Positions 1-10,699 of a stretch of 64,000 bases of DNA are shown here, in pieces. Each line of letters begins with the position of its first letter. Position 1 is the first letter of the stretch. Location: positions 10,106,001 to 10,170,000 of the forward strand of contig OY540810.1 of assembly GCA_961205875.1 (NCBI GenBank). The letters are read 5' to 3'. The position numbers and the translations under genes were made by a program. The DNA comes from Sialis fuliginosa. Lineage: Eukaryota > Arthropoda > Insecta > Megaloptera > Sialidae. The notes under the pieces are model-generated. The model was not told where the DNA came from, made no database searches, and worked only from the letters and a program-made list of their open reading frames with translations.

Positions 1-533
1 AACCGCCAGTTGTAATGCTGATACCATCAAACTAACTTCAGTGGGGATGTTGTACATACTTACTTTTTTTGAAGAGGATTGAAACCGCATGGAATTTGTA
101 GTTATATTAAATATAGGTACTTTCAAAGTGGCCGAACGTTGATATATTAAATAGTTTACTTAACGCAACACAAATTTCAATAATCAATACGGTGTAATTT
201 ATGCAGGCAGCCTTATTGTTCGTGTGATATATTTATTAGTCCAGTAGTGTGCCGCTTTTATCCTTACGATCCTGGTTGGAGTTTAGAAACGCCAATTATC
301 TGTTTGTTTAAGCAAATTAAGGACGCGGTTGGTTTATATCAAGATGCGTTTTCCTTAGATTTATGTTTGTACAAAATTTGTCGCTCTGATTAAATTGATT
401 TTATGTAAATCTGTACATAAACCGAATATTAGTTCAAACTTGAATTGTTTAATCATCTATAATTTGATGTAGTAAATTGTAAAAAAAATCAATTATGTTA
501 ATATAAATTCAATTAATATCACATTTTTATTTA
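1..533. other. AT-rich sequence, nothing recognised
   Basis: No repeat shared with the rest of the window, no long reading frame and no clear motif was seen here. It ends where a Helitron-like element starts. Confidence 0.5.
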
Positions 534-696
534 CCCATACTAATATTGTTTGTTTGTTTGTTTGTTACCTTTTCACGGTAAACTGCTGAACCGAGCTTGA
601 TGAAATTTGACAGGGAGATAGCTTAGATATAGGTTACATTGTATCCCGAAAATTGATTAGATAACAAAATAGAAATATATCGCGGGTAACAGCTAG
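534..696 (+). mobile_element. Lep1-like non-autonomous Helitron, internally deleted
   Basis: The stretch opens with CCATACTAATATTGTTTGTTTG, continues with the family core (TTACCTTTTCACGG..AACTGCTGAACCGA..TTGATGAAATTTGACAGGGAGATAGCTT) and ends in CGCGGGTAACAGCTAG followed by T. That CTAG|T end is a CTRR|T Helitron terminus. Compared with the full copy at 34465-34799 it lacks most of the middle. Helitrons of this size carry no protein and rely on RepHel supplied elsewhere. A short (TTTG)n run replaces the usual (TGTC)n. Confidence 0.8.
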
Positions 697-1663
697 TTTA
701 TTATATTTGAAAATTAATCAAATGTAAAATTAAATTATAAATTCGTGAAGAATTAACGTCATTTTTTCATAAATATCAATTAAACAGCAATATAAAAGTA
801 TTACCCTACTACTGAGCTGTTGAAAAAAGAGATACCAAGCCGATAACTAGCATTATTAGAACATAATTTTATTCTCTACAAAATGACGTCCTTAAATTTT
901 TTTAATCAGTTATCATGAATCAGTAATACCATCTTTAGCACTCAAGAATAATTTTTCCATGTTATTTAAATGAGAAACAAGACCCTCCTATGTGGTAGGA
1001 ACTGCAGGGTAATCCTTATGGGGGGATTTTTTTGAGTCATATAACGAAAGCGAGGAAAAAAATATCGATTTTTTTGACACACCTTAATAAATATACGTCA
1101 TAAAGAGTCAAAGTTTAGTAAATACCCGAGTCCATGCATGTATGGCCACATTTTGCTTCAATGAATATGCAACTGGTATCTAGTAGATTAGTTAAGATAT
1201 CAAACTTTTTCAACTGCATAAGATTGAATCCGCGTAAACGAAGGAATAACTGTATTATTATTGGCTTCATTTTTACTGTATGTTCATTATACGTAAGTTA
1301 TTTAATTAAAGTTTGAATAAAACTGTCAGCAAAGTGTTAAATTGAAATAATAATAACGAAAAAAAGAAATTGAACACTGCGATAGAAACAGAAATCACTA
1401 ATAACTCAAACGAGAGAACATGATTCATTTTATTTACTTTAATGAATAATGCGATAGGCAACAGCTAGTTCCGCAATTTATATTTAATTGGGAATTTTAT
1501 AATTGGAAGCGTTAAACGTAGAACGTTTATTATTTGCAATTGGGATTGGCAGAGATAGAAATATCACGCATTAATATCGATGTGAATAAGATACTTTCAA
1601 TAATTGTTATAATGTTTTATTAATTTCATGTTTAATTTCTAGTATTTTCTATATATTTACATA
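697..1663. other. AT-rich sequence with a small S-family fragment
   Basis: Mostly featureless. About 890-990 contains TTTTTCCATGTTATTTAAATGAGAAACAAGACC, which resembles the core of repeat S (copies at 5.1-5.4 and 8.0-8.4 kb). The 60-codon frame at 1134-1316 has no supporting feature. Confidence 0.4.
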
Positions 1664-2199
1664 ATGTACTGGTACCAGTCTTCGATTATACCCCAGTGTT
1701 GGACTCTTGTTTAATTAAATGTACTCAATTAGGAATATTTGTTGATACTTGATATCTGCCATTACTGAATTATAATCTATTGACATTTAACTGTAAAACA
1801 TCTTAATTTGATGGAAATCGGCCAATTGGTGTCAAAATGGAGGATATTTAAACTAATTATTAGTGTAATCTATTTATTAATTATTGTATTCTTTATTTTT
1901 TAACTATTGTGTCGCAGTACTTATCATTTTGTATCATTAGCAAATGTCCTTCACTGGGTACTCATTACTGGTTTTACTTTATCCATTACTGGAGAAAAAT
2001 CATAAAGAAAATAAAAGGCTATAATTTAAAAAACAAAAACTAAATTTGTTGACTTTGGTAATTAAATTGATTTAACAAAGAGGTACTTGTTTTATTAGTA
2101 GCATAAAATCATGAAAAGTACAAAAAAGAAACCCATCAGTCCCCAAAAAACTGTATACTTACCTTGCTCTTAATGCGGTCAAGACTGATACCAATACCT
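1664..2199 (+). mobile_element. Family D MITE, full length, mariner-like
   Basis: A 536-bp element with inverted ends ATGTACTGGTACCAGTCTT and AAGACTGATACCAATACCT (family consensus AGGTACTGGCACCAGTCTTGG), flanked by TA at 1662-1663 and 2200-2201. TA duplication plus short inverted repeats and no coding capacity fit a Tc1/mariner-type MITE. Other copies lie at 8.95, 25.1, 29.0, 37.2, 45.4, 50.4 and 52.9 kb, and the 535-bp copy at 52942-53476 agrees in length and ends. Confidence 0.8.
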
Positions 2200-2327
2200 T
2201 AATTACCAAAAATGTATTAGTTTGTATTCCATATTTATGAAGGCAAAATGACAACAAATAACATTACATACTCCAAGCTGGTAGTGGCGGATATAGATCT
2301 TTTGGGCGCCTGGATCTAAATTAATGG

Positions 2328-2436
2328 ATCCCCCCCCCTCAACATTTTTTATTTAACGTCAACAGTATAGATACAGTATTTTTGTTATGTACAAACAAAC
2401 AAAACAAACTTAAAATCGTTAGAGGGGGGGGGGGTA
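2328..2436. repeat. C-run / G-run inverted pair
   Basis: A run of nine C (2330-2338) followed by TCAAC and, about 85 bp on, GTTAGA followed by eleven G (2424-2434) are complementary, giving a roughly 15-bp stem. Homopolymers of this type also occur in the hAT-like element at 33549-34144, so this may be a decayed element of that kind; the link is only a guess. Confidence 0.4.
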
Positions 2437-2635
2437 TGCATATGAATGAACGACAAAGTGATATTATTAGGATTTTTACAGAACCCTAAGACAAAAAACG
2501 CGTATTTTTAATTTAAAAAAATCCGATGTGGTAATAATGCAACACCAATCGACATTTGTTGAAATGAATTGAAATGACCTCGAAAGATTTTAAAATTCGA
2601 CACGTTTTAAAGATGAAACGCTAAGGAGAGTGTGG

Positions 2636-2905
2636 CATATATATATGAGTAGATGTATAAGAGAAAGATGGATGAATAGTGCATGCTTTTTACGTCGGTT
2701 ATGCGTGAGAGAAATGAGTTAATGAATGAATACGCACAAGTCAGTTTACGTTGGTGTCATGTTACGTATTTTGTGTAGGTACTGTTTAAAATAATACGTT
2801 TGATTGTTAATTTAATACGTTTAACTTTATTTATTTAATTCGCATGGTTAATAAAAACAAATGAAGTTTCATTTTAACTACATATGTGCTTATGTGGGTG
2901 TGGCA
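2636..2905 (+). repeat. Repeat K, copy 1
   Basis: Shares blocks with 17945-18255 (GAGTAGATGTRTAAGAGAAAGATGGA, ATACGTTTRATTRTTAATTTAATACGTTTARCTTTATTTATTTAA, CGCATGGTT) and, on the other strand, with 5925-6048 plus 6932-6980. No terminal repeats were defined and the element class is unknown. Confidence 0.6.
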
Positions 2906-2975
2906 CTGACCATTTTTTTATAGATATTATTCTCTAGATTTATTACTAAGATATAACACGTTTTTTTTTATTTAA

Positions 2976-3060
2976 CCCTAGTTTAGATAACCTACGTCGA
3001 ATCGACGTACTCATTATGTATATCTTTAATGTACCATAAAATATGGTTATCTTTCTAGGG
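2976..3060. mobile_element. piggyBac-family MITE, 85 bp
   Basis: The element lies between TTAA at 2972-2975 and TTAA at 3061-3064, the duplication made by piggyBac transposases. Its ends are CCCTAGTTTAGATAACC and, read on the minus strand, CCCTAGAAAGATAACC. The latter begins with CCCTAGAAAGATA, the known piggyBac terminal repeat. The interior has the near palindrome TACGTCGA-A-TCGACGTA (2993-3009). It is far too short to code for a transposase and must have moved by one supplied in trans. Confidence 0.85.
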
Positions 3061-3064
3061 TTAA

Positions 3065-3615
3065 TATATTTATCTTGAGTTTAGTTTCGTTACGTTAAAT
3101 CTTAAATCAAGATAAAATTATATTATCAAGACCATTCTTTCCTTTCGTGACAATTGAAGGAAGTTTTGTATAATTAACTAACACTAAATAAATATGTACA
3201 AGCAGGTACTTTGTTAAAATAACAAGTACTTAATATATAAACTAAATGATTTACTTCGTTAACATTAGTTTGAAAGTTAAATTAGTTATTATTAAATTAA
3301 GTTTGCAAAGTTTAAATCATAAAGTGGGGTTGGTTTTAATTTAAAATATGTATATGTGTGTAAATTCTATCTAGGTTTGTACTACACACTAAAAGCACAC
3401 ATCTCTATTAAGATAAAAGCTTTTCTCTATGTCTCTAAAATTCAATCCAGAACTTATCGATTTTGATTGTATATTTTATACTAAAATATTGATCCTTGAA
3501 GAAACTTAAATTTTATATACAGTATGTACGTACATTCTATTAACGTGGCCAACATTAAAACCGAAAAAACACAGTCGTGTGATTTATAATTTTTTTTACA
3601 TAAAATATTAAAATA
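3065..3615. other. AT-rich sequence, nothing recognised
   Basis: No repeat family, splice-flanked frame or regulatory motif stands out. The minus-strand frame 3481-3690 runs into the neighbouring MITE and is not supported as a gene. Confidence 0.5.
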
Positions 3616-3961
3616 CAGTGGAACCTCGTTGGTACGTTTTTGAAGGAACTGAAAGGAGGGAAGACACGTACTAACAAAATATTTTAACATGGGTTCTTAT
3701 GGAAGAATGCCGGGACCTAAAAAAACTTTTTTAAAAATTGCACTATTAACAAGTCTTGAGGCTTCCGCGGTGATCTTGATATGGATCTTGGCTTCTGGGT
3801 GTAAGCCGCGTCGGTTTGGTCGTGTTATCGGGCAACGTTTCGTCACACATTGCAGTGAACATCTTCAGAGCTCTTTTAAAAGTGCAAACGGACGCGGCTT
3901 ACACCCAGAAGCCAAGATCCATTGTACTATTAAATCAAAACGTTCTAACGAGGTTCCGTTA
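3616..3961. mobile_element. pogo-like MITE with internal foldback
   Basis: Left end TA|CAGTGGAACCTCGTTGGTACG and right end CGTTCTAACGAGGTTCCG are inverted copies of each other and resemble pogo/Tigger-type terminal repeats (CAGTNNAACCTCGTTA). The TA at 3614-3615 fits; the right TA is less certain because the end is worn. Inside lies a perfect 30-bp inverted repeat annotated separately. The 101-codon frame at 3689-3994 runs straight through both arms and is a by-product of the repeat. Confidence 0.6.
3783..3920. repeat. Perfect 30-bp inverted repeat (repeat J, copy 1)
   Basis: GGATCTTGGCTTCTGGGTGT.. at 3783-3812 is matched exactly in reverse complement at 3891-3920, with 78 bp between. The pairing goes on a few bases inward with one mismatch. 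The preceding GTGATCTTGATAT is shared with 20572-20670, a second, more diverged copy, so this is a repeat family and not a chance hairpin. Confidence 0.85.
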
Positions 3962-4159
3962 TATATGTACATGTACATTGAAACATTATTTTAATTTTAA
4001 TCAAAAAAAAAAAACATTAAAAAAATACTTATTACATACAAGTATTAACAATTCCTTAAAATTGATATTATTGACGAAATAATATATTCTCAGTTTCGTT
4101 TCGTCAAAATTATTTTTTTTATTTTTCTGCGTACTTTCAAAATTAATTAAATAGTTAGT

Positions 4160-4215
4160 TAACCCCGAATTTATTTATTTAATTCGCATGGTTAATGAAA
4201 ACAAAAGAAGTTCAT
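4160..4215 (+). repeat. Repeat K fragment
   Basis: AATTTATTTATTTAATTCGCATGGTTAATGAAAACAAA matches the 3' part of repeat K at 2827-2867. Confidence 0.55.
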
Positions 4216-5079
4216 TACATTACAATTACAAAGTAATGTAATAAACTTACATGGTTTTTATTAATAAAAAAGTTTTGTAAGAGAATTCATAATACAGATA
4301 ATGCATTTTTTATTTTTACAATTTTACCAACAGAACATAGATATTTTTTAAAAATGTACAAAAAAATGTAAAAAGACCCCCAAAAATGTATTTTAATGTC
4401 GCTGAATGGAAAAATTTCCTTTACGTACTCCCTGTAATGCTTATAACAAGTTATTCAAGTAAATTTTGGTTAATACGACTTCAGTATTACTGCATAAACT
4501 CAAAGAGTTTTCCCATCTTTCGTTGAATCTTCTACCACAATATTTATCAAAATTATAACCGACCATATGTTAACAAATTCGTTACATCAATCAGGCAGTA
4601 AATTTGATACACTATACGTAAAAAATATTAGATGGATGTAAAAAGAGTAAGTGAGAGTGGTATATTTTGACACCGACAAAGACAGAGCGAGCTCCGTGAA
4701 AGTAAAGGGGGTAAAGAGTGTAGGTAGGCATCGACGCATTAAATCACAATTTTCCCAGTAACTAATCGAACCGTTGCGCGCAGTCTAAAAGCGAACCATA
4801 CGTCTTCGTTAACGATCAACCGTTGTCTTTGATACTAAGACTTTCCGCTGCTATTGGTTAGATTCACGTGATACAAGTTCTCACGTTTCACATGTTTATG
4901 AGACAATAAGCCGCCTTGAATTTCTTTTAGATTTGATGCTATCTTTTGTTTGATTGTGATGTATTGAAGAGATTGTTGAAATAAAACAAAATAGCGGTAC
5001 GTATCTTTGATGATTTAATTAACTGTGACAATTCGGCCATTCAGGAGTCTATAAGACTAACTCACAATTGAGAATCTTG
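4216..5079. other. Repeat-poor stretch with a GC-richer patch at 4640-4930
   Basis: No mobile element was recognised. The patch at 4640-4930 is noticeably richer in G and C, with GAACCGTTGCGCGCAG, an inverted CCAAT-like GCTATTGGTTAG and TTCACGTGATA, an E-box palindrome. This could be regulatory DNA, but nothing here proves it. Confidence 0.25.
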
Positions 5080-5405
5080 TTAATTGGAAATTTTCCAAAA
5101 TCCAATTTTATGATAATGTTGAAACGAACGTTTATTTAAAAATACTGGACCAATGAGTTGAGTATTTTATATCTTTTTTTTCTAGGAAATTTAATTCTTT
5201 ACAAAATATTTCTGTGAGAAATTTTAAAAATACCTTTTTCAACGAACTATTCATGCGTAAGTAAAACAGTCATTTTTCCCATGTTAATTAAATGGAAAAA
5301 GACTATGTTTGCGCCGTTCACAGTTTAGATCTACAGAACTGAAATTTTGGGAGAATTTTCTTTAGATTCAAAGCTAAAACATATGCTAATGGGCAAAAAG
5401 GCACT
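5080..5405 (+). repeat. Repeat S, copy 1
   Basis: Shares with 8190-8410 the order TTTTTCAACGARCTATTCAYG.GTAAGTAAA, ATTTTTCCCATRTTAATYAAATGG.AAAAGACT, and TTCAAAGCTAAAACA..GCTAAT. Type unknown; similar CCCAT..AAATGGGAAAAA blocks are common in moth repeats. Confidence 0.55.
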
Positions 5406-5924
5406 CTACTATCTACATATGTATGTATAATGTGTAGTATATATATCTTGTAAACTACTATTTAAAGAACTTATTTCTTTTATTAAAAACAAAATCGATA
5501 ATTTTTTCACAATATTCTCTCTACTTCTCATATAAATAAAAACAACTTTTTCAAATATAATTTAAATTTTACTACAATTATAATCTGTGAACTAAAGTGA
5601 AATATAAAATAACCTTAAATATCTCTTCATTATAAATACCACAGACATAGAATAGATTTTCATTTTCAGCTAAAACCTACCAAGATAATGCAATTGTACA
5701 CCACATAGCAATATTTTTTCACCATTTTTTACGAAACATCGTGATTACTTTGTATCATACATCTTCGTTAAGAGATACTGTCTCTTTTTACCTTTGATAC
5801 TCGAAAAGTCATCCTGTTTTTATTGTCATTTAGGGTTTCGATGTTTCATAGGATAATAATCACATTTTATTTCGAAGAAAGCGTTTGTATCTCATCCACG
5901 TTAGCACACGGTTGAACTGAAACT
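5406..5924. other. AT-rich sequence, nothing recognised
   Basis: No supported feature; a poly-T run precedes the repeat K copy. Confidence 0.5.
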
Positions 5925-6048
5925 TTTTTTTTTTTTTATTAACTATGCGAATTAAATAAATAAAGTTAAACGTATTAAATTAATAATCAAACGTACTATT
6001 TTAAGCTATAAACCGTATACAAGCACGTAGCGTAAAACAGCTGATGCA
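5925..6048 (-). repeat. Repeat K, copy 3, first part (split by insertion)
   Basis: The reverse complement of K: AACTATGCGAATTAAATAAATAAAGTTAAACGTATTAAATTAATAATCAAACGTA..GCACGTAGCGTAAAACAGCTGATGCA. It stops at TTAA, where the piggyBac-like element begins, and resumes at 6932. Confidence 0.65.
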
Positions 6049-6052
6049 TTAA

Positions 6053-6927
6053 CCTTTTAAGGACGGGGACTGTTACGTTGAAATCGACCTTTATATTTAG
6101 ACAAAATTTGTACATAAAATCAATTAATTTCTCACGTGGCGCAACCGATCAAGTTGCCGGTCGATATATCGACCAGTCCGGTACGTAACGGAAAAGCCAC
6201 TGTAAAAAATTCAGTTTGATGATTTAAGGAGGTTTTCCTACGTAATTTGATGCGCTGAATACGAAATAATTTTTTTTTTAATCTTGGACACAAACTTGAC
6301 CTTGAAAATCGCATTTCAAGATAAAATTTATTGTTTTTGCTATTTTAGCTTCAAAATTGTTGAGCTCACGTTTTGTGATGCGTTGAGTATGGAAAAAATA
6401 TCCACATGGGTCACAAATGTAACCCTCAGTTTCGAAAAAACACACCTGGCGAGTGAGCGGTAAACGACGAGGCGTACAGACATTTTGTTATGCGGGCTTT
6501 TCAAATATACACAACGCGGAGGGTTCTTTACGATTGTGTAGAGTATTCGTGTGAGTAATGTATGTATTGATGTGTTGCAGGGCAACAAATAATAATAATA
6601 ATAATAGTAATAATAACAATAGTAAATCCTCCATAAGACAGAAACAACCAAGTGCTAAACTGCTAGTAGGAACTAACGATAATTACAATTTTCGGCCTTA
6701 CATTCACCTTGAAGACGATTTGTGCGAGACGTAATACTGTTTTTTTTTCATGTTCAGTGCATCATAAAAAATAGGTATGTTATTAGGCCGAAATAGCCAA
6801 AAAAATTTAACCTTGAATCTTTTTTACTATTTTTTTTCGTATTCAGCGTATCAAATTACGTAGGAGAACATCAAATATTTTGTATCCTATGGATGGTCGA
6901 TATTTCGACCACTCCCGTCCTTAAAAA
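6053..6927. mobile_element. piggyBac-like element, 875 bp, non-coding
   Basis: TTAA at 6049-6052 and 6928-6931 flank the element. Its ends, CCTTTTAAGGACGGG and CCCGTCCTTAAAAAG, are inverted copies. Behind each end sits a near-identical 16-base palindrome, GGTCGATATATCGACC (6159-6174) and GGTCGATATTTCGACC (6895-6910). A second inverted block (CCTACGTAATTTGATGCGCTGAATACGA near 6237 and its partner near 6838-6864) makes the arms long. The minus-strand frames at 6132-6314 and 6340-6651 are not transposase; the second is largely a translated (AAT)n run (6588-6620). The element belongs to a different family from the 85-bp MITE at 2976. Confidence 0.8.
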
Positions 6928-6931
6928 GTTA

Positions 6932-6980
6932 ATACCTAACGTAAACTCGTGGTTAACTTGTACGCAAAAGTTAATATCTG
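6932..6980 (-). repeat. Repeat K, copy 3, second part
   Basis: TACCTAACGTAAACTCGTGGTTAACTTGTACGC continues repeat K in reverse orientation (compare GCGTACAAGTCAACCACGAGTTAAGG at 18051), directly after the TTAA. This shows what the insertion site looked like before. Confidence 0.6.
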
Positions 6981-7969
6981 TAAATTGAGTATATTATATG
7001 AAATTACAATGAAATAAAGGAGTTAATCTATATGAAATTATAATATTTTTATAAAACAAATAAAATTTTCTTATAACCGTTAAAAAAACAGTGTTTACTA
7101 ATTAATTCTATTTATGTGTGAAAAATTGTAGTTTATTACACACGTACGATGAAGTAATAGTTAGGATAATGTTTACGTGAACAGTGCCAAATTGACATTT
7201 GTATATATACTGTTTGAATTGTTAACTTTGTGGTGTTTTGTAAACAGCACTAAATACTTAATTTATTATCAATCAGTAACTACAATATATACCTCTGTAT
7301 AAACGTATGTACTCTGACATTCAATTGAGAATTCCGGTATGCACTACACATGAATTCAGAATGTATATATCAACCAAAGGAGAAATAACACATTACCTAA
7401 CGTTGTTACCATATCGCTCCACGAGTCATTGGCGTATCATTCAGATTTTAAAATAAATATCAATTGTTTTGAATTATAAAATTAATCAATAATAAATGTT
7501 TTATATTGTCTTTAAAAGTATTTGATTAACAGAGAAATGTTTATTTGGAACTATCATCTCTCATAGATACCAAATTCAATTGTAATTTAAAGCATATTTG
7601 TATATTATTAATTTTCAACTAACGTCTCTGGGATAATATGCATGGAAATGACTACTGTGATATTAAGAAAAGATGGCCGCTATAAAATTTTGGTAACAAT
7701 TTTATATACGGACCAGCATTGGTTGTTATGTATCCATCAGATGCGTCAGTCCAAAATTTATAATATGTAAATAGACTTGAAATTTAATTAAATTAATTTG
7801 TTCTGTAAGAGAGATGATGGTTGCAAACAGACGTTTTTCTATTAATGATTTATCACTGAAATAGTTTTAAACGCAATATAGAACATTTATTATTAATTAA
7901 TTGTATATTCAAACAATTGATTTTTATTTTAAAATCCGAAAAATACACTAACCACTCGTGAAGTTATTT
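6981..7969. other. AT-rich sequence, nothing recognised
   Basis: Almost 1 kb without a shared repeat, a long frame or a clear motif. Confidence 0.45.
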
Positions 7970-8410
7970 TTACCATTTGATTAACATGGGAAAAATAAAT
8001 GTTTTACTTATACGTGAATAGATCGTTGTAAAATTTATTTATTTTAATTTCTTACAGCAGCATATTATAGAGAATTAAATTTCCTACAAAAAGGATCCCA
8101 AATGCTAAATTCATAGATCCAGTATTTTTAAATATATATTCGTTTAAATATTATCATAAAAAGTAAAATCCAATTTTAATGATAATTTTTGAACAAAAAT
8201 ATCTTTAAAATAACTGAGTTTATGAATTGAGCACTTTTCTTTTTTAAATGTTTTCAACGAGATATTCACGAGTAAGTAAAAAAGTAATTTTTCCCATATT
8301 AATCAAATGGGAAAAAGACTCGGCTTGCACCATTCACAGGTTTGAACGACGAGTTTGAAACTTTGGGACAATTAACTTTTGATCCAAAGCTAAAACAAAG
8401 GCTAATAGGA
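7970..8410 (+). repeat. Repeat S, copy 2, foldback arrangement
   Basis: CCATTTGATTAACATGGGAAAAATAAATGTTTTACTTATACGTGAATAGATCGTTG (about 7973-8033) pairs imperfectly with CAACGAGATATTCACGAGTAAGTAAA..TTTTTCCCATATTAATCAAATGG (about 8255-8311). The right half is colinear with repeat S copy 1, so the left arm is an inverted piece of the same repeat. Confidence 0.6.
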
Positions 8411-8951
8411 CCGAAGAAATAAAAATTTAAAAAACATCCTAAAAAATATGTATTAACTAACTAGAAATGTAAATAAATTCTAATTCAAATATTCTGCTTC
8501 CTTCAGCTTTTCCCCATCACAATCTATTTACGTTTTTAAATGGGACAAACAAAGATAGAAAGATGCAAACAAGAGAGGTAGTTAAATTCTTAAAAAGAAC
8601 CACATAGCCAGCATAACCACGCACGAATCGATCCGTGTAAAAATCCTTAACACAAATCACGTTCCCTAAATTATAAACACAAAAATATAAATCATACGGA
8701 ATCAGCAACGTTCTCTAGCGGATATAAACACAGAATACGTGATCATCCTGTGCAGATTTGCAAAACGCGTACCGTCGTCGCCGCCTTCGTGCTCTTTACT
8801 GCATCTATCTATCACATTCTAGCCCGCTATCTGTACCCGTCACACACTATATCAGTGTCTCTGAAACGGTGCACTATTCATGTGGAGGGGGGGGGGAGTT
8901 ATTTATAGAAACTATATAAGGAAAAATAGTTAAAATTACATTTGTTTTATA
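8411..8951. other. Repeat-poor stretch with a GC-richer patch at 8700-8895
   Basis: No element recognised. The patch at 8700-8895 contains AACGCGTACCGTCGTCGCCGCC and ends in a run of G at 8884-8895. It could be regulatory or unique ancestral sequence. The 63-codon minus frame at 8517-8708 has no other support. Confidence 0.25.
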
Positions 8952-9436
8952 AGGTACTGGAACCAGTTATGGCCGTTATAAAAGCAAAGTTTTTGTGATT
9001 GACGGGCTTCTTTTTACTTTTTTTTGTAATTCTCATGAACTCATGTTACTAATAAAACAAGTAACTATTTATTTAATCAATTTAATTACCAAAGTCCGCA
9101 AATAAAGTTTGTTTTTGAAATTATAGCCTTTTATTTTGTTTATTTTTGTTCTCTAATAATGGATCAAGTAAAATTAGTAATGAGCACGCAGTGATAAATG
9201 ATTACAAAATGATAAGTACTACGATAAAAAATATAAAAGAAAGAATCGTCAAATTTGAAACAATGTAAAACAGTTGCTATGATAATATAATAATTAATAA
9301 ATAAATTATACTAATACTTAGTTTAAATATCCACCATTTTTACACCTATTGTCATCAAATCATGCTGTAAGACAGTTAAATGTATATAGATTAATACACA
9401 GAAATGGTAGTAATCGAACATCAACAAATATTTCCA
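8952..9436 (-). mobile_element. Family D MITE, reverse copy, one end lost
   Basis: The minus-strand right end survives as TA|AGGTACTGGAACCAG. The body follows the family order in reverse (CATGAACTCATGTTACTAATAAAACAAGTA, CAATTTAATTACCAAAGTCC, ATTACAAAATGATAAGTACT, ATTGTCATCAAA). The other terminus cannot be seen and the last 100 bp are diverged. Confidence 0.75.
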
Positions 9437-10699
9437 TCAACCAATATTTATTTTACTAAATTTTAAAATAATTTATTGATGTCTTAGTTTTCCAAATTAA
9501 AATAAATACTTTATTAAAGTACTGTATAATAAAGTAAAATTTTTCTATAAATCTATCTCGGATTACAACAGAAAAAAGTTTTGAGAATCCCTGTAACGAG
9601 TCTCTCTCACAACCAAAATAGTGAATTAAAATTTTTGCTCTCTCAGTTAAATAATAATTATAAATTAATAAATTAGAATCAAGTTGCTAAATAATCGGTT
9701 ATTTTAAGTTTATTATTATTACTAGAACGTTGATTGGTCGGTTAGTGTTCTCGAAATAGGAGTAATCTGCTCGCCTATTAATGAATCAATTAAATTAGTC
9801 ATTTTTGATTCAACCACGAACAAATTAATGAATTGACCATTCACTGGAGAAACGTATTTCCAAATATATTATGCTTCAAAATCCAATAGCATATAATAAT
9901 ATAAAAATAGATATAGATATATATATAATATATATAATATAGATATACATTATTGAATTAATTAGTATATTAATTAGTTCACTAATTCATAAGTAAAATG
10001 AAATGTTCACTGGTTCAGAGTATTAAAAAAATTAGAAATTGCAATTATTTATAATATCAGCTATAAACACCGATTCCGTAAATTAACTTCTCACAATTTT
10101 CTTCAACAATGTTCTCCTGTACCATATAAAGTTATTTCTGTATTAGTTACACGAATTGAAATTCTCGACATTACCCAATCCGAGAGGACACTAATCCCTT
10201 TATTTCATTCTTAAGCCGTGGGTAAAAATCTCAACACAATAACGGCAATAATAATAAAAATAAGACAATGAGGGGATGAAAAAATAAAATAAAAGGAAGC
10301 ACATCTTAGAGTAAGAGAAATAGTAAGTTTCCAACGGGAAAATGGCAGGAAATGTACATTCTGCGGGAAACTTGTCTACTCACGCTCCCAGCGAATTATG
10401 GTCATGTTTAAAAATGGCGTCGTATTTGTTTATATGCGAAGTAGAGAAAGACGGAGATAGATATATACACTGCCTGTTGTTTAATGTTGTATTTTATGAG
10501 ATGGAGGCGGTCTAAAATAATTCTATAAATTCGGGTTATGATGTTTAATAGTTTGGTCGTTAGGGTGTTCTGGAACTTACGGATAGTTAATTTAATATTG
10601 GTATCTAGATATTTTAGATAAACATATTATTATATAAAACACTTTTATTATGAACAAATAAATAAATCCTTTAATTATTTGGACGCTGTTATGCATTAA
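9437..10699. other. AT-rich sequence with TA-rich microsatellite and a GC-richer patch
   Basis: A low-complexity (TA/ATAG)n tract lies at about 9907-9952. A small GC-richer block at 10325-10465 (AACGGGAAAATGGCAGGAAATG, CACGCTCCCAGCGAATTATGG) differs from its surroundings. No gene or known repeat is visible. Confidence 0.4.

Noticed and set aside
3689-3994. 101-codon plus-strand frame
   Set aside because: It crosses both arms of a perfect inverted repeat and its ends fall inside a MITE; there is no sign of coding constraint.
6340-6651. 103-codon minus-strand frame with a run of tyrosines
   Set aside because: The Tyr run is a translated (AAT)n microsatellite, and the frame lies within the non-coding TTAA-flanked element.
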